Shown piece by piece: positions 5,501 through 9,067 of a stretch of DNA of 9,067 nt (within the stretch, counting starts at the first letter, position 1; every line of letters starts with the position of its first letter). This DNA is from Candidatus Tayloriibacteriota bacterium (GTDB lineage: Bacteria > Patescibacteriota > Minisyncoccia > Phycocordibacterales > PALSA-1337): the NCBI GenBank assembly GCA_023269245.1, contig JAHFMB010000032.1:1-9067 (forward strand), read 5' to 3'. The notes below the pieces were generated by a model that had not been told where the DNA came from, did no database searches, and saw only the letters and a program-made list of their open reading frames with translations. Made by a program: the position numbers and the translations under genes.

Positions 5501-7751
5501 CTTATCAAATGGGACGGTGAAGGTTCTCATATCCGACGCGTACAGTACTTCCACTGCACCTCAGCTTACCGATTTTACGATCAGAAGTGCCGACGGCACA
5601 TTGCCTGCGATCAATCCGATCAGGATTGGCCGCCACTTCTATCCGACTGATTTTGCTGGGGGAGGCCTCATCCCTGATCCTAAATCACCGGTCATGGATT
5701 ATATAATGTATCTTACATTCGATACCGCTTTTGTGAATGATAAGGACTACATTGTTACTGCGAATCATATACGAGACCTGGACGGTATAGATATCCCAGC
5801 GCCTCAGAGCAAAACGTTCACCTATAGAGATTATGATGGTGGTGCCATAAACGGTAGCGTCAAGGCGAACCAAGTTGGGTATCTTCCGACCGCTCCAAAA
5901 TATGCCTACGTCGGAAACTATCTTGGCGACGCGCTCGGTATGCCTGTTCCATCCGGCACCGAGTGTAGGATTATGAAGGTCGGTACTGGACAGGTATACG
6001 CAACAAGCACGGTATTCCGTGCGAATGATCCGCTCATGAGCGGAGAACGAGTATATAGTTGCGACTTTAGTTCATATCAGCCGACTGACAAATCCGCACA
6101 ATACTATGTGTATGTTCCCGGTGTCGGACGATCGTACAACTTCCGTATTGCAAGCGACGTCTACAATAATGTCTTCCAAACGGTGCTTCGCGGACTCTAT
6201 TATCAGAGATCCGGCACAGCTATTGATGCAACACACGGACTCGCTTGGGCGCGTCCTGCTGGCCACGTGACAAATGACTCGACCGCTATCGTGCATTCGA
6301 CGGTCCGGACCCAACGCGATGGCGTTCTGCACCCTCTGTCAGACGCCCAAGATGTTCCTGGGACCAAGGTGAATCTCCTTAAAGGCTGGTTTGATGCAGG
6401 CGATTATGGCAAGTATGTTGGCAGCGGTTCTGTCACGATAAGTGAACTTCTTACGGCATATGACTTATTCCCGGGCAAGTTTACCGATAATCAACTCAAT
6501 ATTCCCGAGAGCGGCAATACAGTGCCGGACATACTTGATGAAGTCCGATGGGAGCTCGAGTGGATGAAGAACATGCAGTCTCCTAATGGTGGCGTGTATC
6601 ACAAGGTTGCTACTGTCAATTGGACTCAGAGCATGCCGGCGCTTGATGAAGGAAATCCATGCATTGGAACAACGGATCGGGATTGCAACATGTATATAGC
6701 CGAAAAGTCCACACATGCTACAGCTCAGTATGCGGCAGTTCTCGCCAAGGCGGCTCGTATCTATGCTCCGTATGATGCGACGTTTGCCAGCGATCTTCGC
6801 ACCCGTGCTGAGAAAGCATGGACATTCTTGGAGGCCCATCCGACTGCCATATCATTCGGTTGGAATCCTCCATGCACGTATACCGATGATCAGGGCGTCG
6901 TCCATCTAGTCAATTGCAACCCTCCCGGCATCGGTGGCGGCGAAAACACTGACCACGATGATGCGTGGGATGAACGGGCGTGGGCTGCCGCTGAGCTCTA
7001 TAGGCTCACAGGGAATGCGACCTATAAGACTGCTTTCTTGAACTACATCAGGAACAATCCTCTCGGTGATTGGATGATCTATGGCGCTGCCGCATCGCAG
7101 CGAGCGTCATTCTCCTATGCATTCAACCCAGCGGTGAAAGCATCAACGGACCCTGCAGATGTGAATTTCATGACATCTTTCAAGAATGGTCTCAAGGGAT
7201 ATGTTGCCGACATCGTCAACCGCACATTGGTCAATCCATACCGTAATGGTTCGTATATCGGGGATACGGAAGGGGGACGCAAGGGAAATGGCTGGGGTGC
7301 ATATTCACAGGCAACCCGTTACTCATGGGAGTTGATTAAGGCTGCAGAACTCATCAAGGGGGATAATCCATCGCTTGCTGCAGAATATTTAAAGACGGCA
7401 AAGATTGATTTTGACGCCCAACTCGGTGACAATCCGCTCAACAAAACGTTTATCACTGGAATAGGTTCGAATGCTCCTAAGGCTCCGTTGCACACAATAT
7501 CGTCACTTGATGGAATCGCAGAGCCGGTTCCAGGTATTCCGATTTACGGTGTTCACCACGACTATACATCGTATGATGCGGTCAATATTGGTCTGCGTCC
7601 GAACGTATGGCCAGCTGACGTCACAAAAGGCGGAACTCCATACCCAACGCTTCGTAACTACTGGGATATACGATCCATCGTCGAGACTGGGGAGTTTACG
7701 GTTATTGACTTTGGATATACGGCTGCTGCGTATGCGTACTTTGCAGAGTAA
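2535..7751 (+). CDS. Giant membrane-anchored or secreted multimodular glycoside hydrolase family 9 protein
   Basis: This 1738-residue extracellular protein is built for cellulose-like beta-glucans. In order: basic N-terminus and hydrophobic helix (14-33, no clear cleavage site); carbohydrate-binding-like beta-sandwich (44-200); Pro linker; Ig-like domain (210-288); unassigned beta domain (290-424); two IPT/TIG-like domains (428-530, 536-629); two FN3 domains (635-727, 732-822); second carbohydrate-binding-like module (832-978); SbsA-like Ig domain (982-1098); CelD_N-like domain (1107-1206, with VKANQVGYLP); and a C-terminal GH9 catalytic domain (1209-1736). Catalytic signs are GWFDAGDYGKYV with Asp1287 and Asp1290, VPDILDEVRWELEWM, and candidate acid Glu1720. 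GH9 enzymes invert at beta-1,4 bonds; most are endoglucanases, some exo-acting or exo-glucosaminidases. The usual PHHR of the HxR signature reads PLHT (1651-1654), so specificity or activity may differ. Its 14 cysteines fall into seven within-domain pairs, fitting export. The gene is monocistronic. Confidence 0.9.
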   Translation: MSILFKRAFSQTTSLVLAAILLLVAIVALIYAFDTKSLPTAWVSNVAQVTETQDKVIFNSSSSVICTDDSTKVSISAGSAENGGNALLVSTTKWAGAMIQFNNTCGGPVNFGGYDRVEFHIKGLTTTPDALTVYLHSYIAGADSAPSSVNPTASWSTVSVPISTLKGSGAWDLNNTQELRFRETPNGSSYYIDSIVLKAAGTPPPPTPVPVVTLSASPTSITAGQNSTLTWSSTNSPTSCTASGGWSGSKAASGSQTVTPTANTTYSLTCTNAGGTSGPASATVAITGTSNTYQPITVKGWTPPGSNQSLMPGSTITFNFNWIGGANVPIPKIGGQWVVFIHVLNAAGKDVWGAAFQPSPNAVDWTGNVSTPASFQIPSNTKAGTYSVLVGLYNGGERLPLVALDPARDMGASRYYVGSFSVITATNNLTPVISSIGLPYCIQNVYFCREDIKGANFTVTGNNVKLTSTTTGVVTTLGVNNTNFGNLPSGGDGTQLVADIPSNLAPGRYLLTDTVSVNGATKTSNGVVFDMLPISALPTITGVSPGAGPLGQAVTISGTHFGGNNAVQIGPFYYNSVFPNAAGNLVVNIPLSTTYTGYIGTPLKVSVDNDDYGYTGDNPSATQYTFTIQSGSPTDNTKPVISAIASTTGDTTATITWTTNEAADTQVLYGTTVGYGSNTTLDPVKVTSHSATISGLASNAIYHFSVYSKDAAGNLATSSDMTFLTKVVAGGDNQPPFPPYAVTATAVSSTQVNLTWGAATDNVGVSGYRIIRNGVGISTTTALAFSDTGLTAATTYSYVIKAFDAAGNLSASSTPSATATTQPTTPPGGTIDTTGGKLLWDGVINTDLLQCNVDNKLYNGCLIANGFNGPTFESTSGDYAYISVPSLSVSQKYDKLVFYIKANKSTDTAIKFSLRDGSNNFYSSNIPVLTYVNGGVVDTTYRQVVIPTSLITGAGATHLTFEKSSGTVIDVDSFYLVDTTPNTVKSVSALSNGTVKVLISDAYSTSTAPQLTDFTIRSADGTLPAINPIRIGRHFYPTDFAGGGLIPDPKSPVMDYIMYLTFDTAFVNDKDYIVTANHIRDLDGIDIPAPQSKTFTYRDYDGGAINGSVKANQVGYLPTAPKYAYVGNYLGDALGMPVPSGTECRIMKVGTGQVYATSTVFRANDPLMSGERVYSCDFSSYQPTDKSAQYYVYVPGVGRSYNFRIASDVYNNVFQTVLRGLYYQRSGTAIDATHGLAWARPAGHVTNDSTAIVHSTVRTQRDGVLHPLSDAQDVPGTKVNLLKGWFDAGDYGKYVGSGSVTISELLTAYDLFPGKFTDNQLNIPESGNTVPDILDEVRWELEWMKNMQSPNGGVYHKVATVNWTQSMPALDEGNPCIGTTDRDCNMYIAEKSTHATAQYAAVLAKAARIYAPYDATFASDLRTRAEKAWTFLEAHPTAISFGWNPPCTYTDDQGVVHLVNCNPPGIGGGENTDHDDAWDERAWAAAELYRLTGNATYKTAFLNYIRNNPLGDWMIYGAAASQRASFSYAFNPAVKASTDPADVNFMTSFKNGLKGYVADIVNRTLVNPYRNGSYIGDTEGGRKGNGWGAYSQATRYSWELIKAAELIKGDNPSLAAEYLKTAKIDFDAQLGDNPLNKTFITGIGSNAPKAPLHTISSLDGIAEPVPGIPIYGVHHDYTSYDAVNIGLRPNVWPADVTKGGTPYPTLRNYWDIRSIVETGEFTVIDFGYTAAAYAYFAE

Positions 7752-7767
7752 TCTAGGTGTTAATGCC

Positions 7768-7799
7768 AACAAAAACCGCTCGTATGGGCGGTTTTTGTT
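7768..7799. terminator. Bidirectional terminator between the GH9 gene and enolase
   Basis: The arm AACAAAAACCGC (7768-7779) pairs perfectly over 12 positions with GCGGTTTTTGTT (7788-7799) around an eight-base loop. There is a run of As on the left and a run of Ts on the right. It therefore reads as an intrinsic terminator on both strands: 16 bases after the GH9 stop going right, and 57 bases after the enolase stop going left. The rest of the 105-base gap holds nothing I recognise. Confidence 0.88.
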
Positions 7800-7856
7800 T
7801 GACCAGGCTGATACCGTGGCCGATTACTGGATATTTAATGGTGACGTTTTGTCTTA

Positions 7857-9067
<1,211 letters not shown>

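Overview
The window looks like a piece of a Patescibacteria (CPR, Parcubacteria-like) chromosome. This is an inference from several signs: a shortened MurE-like ligase, compact genes with almost no Shine-Dalgarno signal, and a large secreted protein carrying a Cys-containing Ig-like repeat of a type I associate with Parcubacteria. No rRNA or marker phylogeny is available here to prove the placement.

Layout from left to right. (a) Bases 1-77 hold the 3' end of an unidentified plus-strand gene. It converges on a minus-strand pair, ruvA then a MurE-like Mur ligase, which fills 103-1973. (b) An 88-base divergent promoter region (1974-2061) separates ruvA from rpsT (ribosomal protein S20). A tRNA-Arg with anticodon GCG follows rpsT after 12 bases, and a strong terminator closes that unit at 2417-2447. 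(c) One very large plus-strand gene (2535-7751, 1738 codons) has its own promoter and its own terminator. It encodes a membrane-anchored or secreted multimodular protein that ends in a glycoside hydrolase family 9 (cellulase-type) catalytic domain. (d) Enolase lies on the minus strand from 7857 to the right edge, where its N-terminus is cut off.

Most of the window is housekeeping: recombination, cell wall synthesis, translation and glycolysis. The exception is the GH9 protein, a single-gene accessory unit placed between the tRNA/rpsT unit and enolase. About 1,200 residues of beta-sandwich modules precede its catalytic domain: two carbohydrate-binding-like modules, Ig-like, IPT/TIG-like, FN3 and CelD_N-like domains. 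It has no C-terminal anchor, so the N-terminal hydrophobic helix is the only visible attachment to the cell. The catalytic Asp pair and the candidate acid Glu are present, but one of the two classical GH9 signatures is altered.

I saw no insertion sequence, CRISPR array, phage gene or integration repeat. The most notable points are the GH9 protein and its divergent active-site signature, the tRNA-Arg(GCG), an apparently leaderless ruvA promoter, and the MurE-like enzyme without its usual first domain and without the DAP-recognition Arg.
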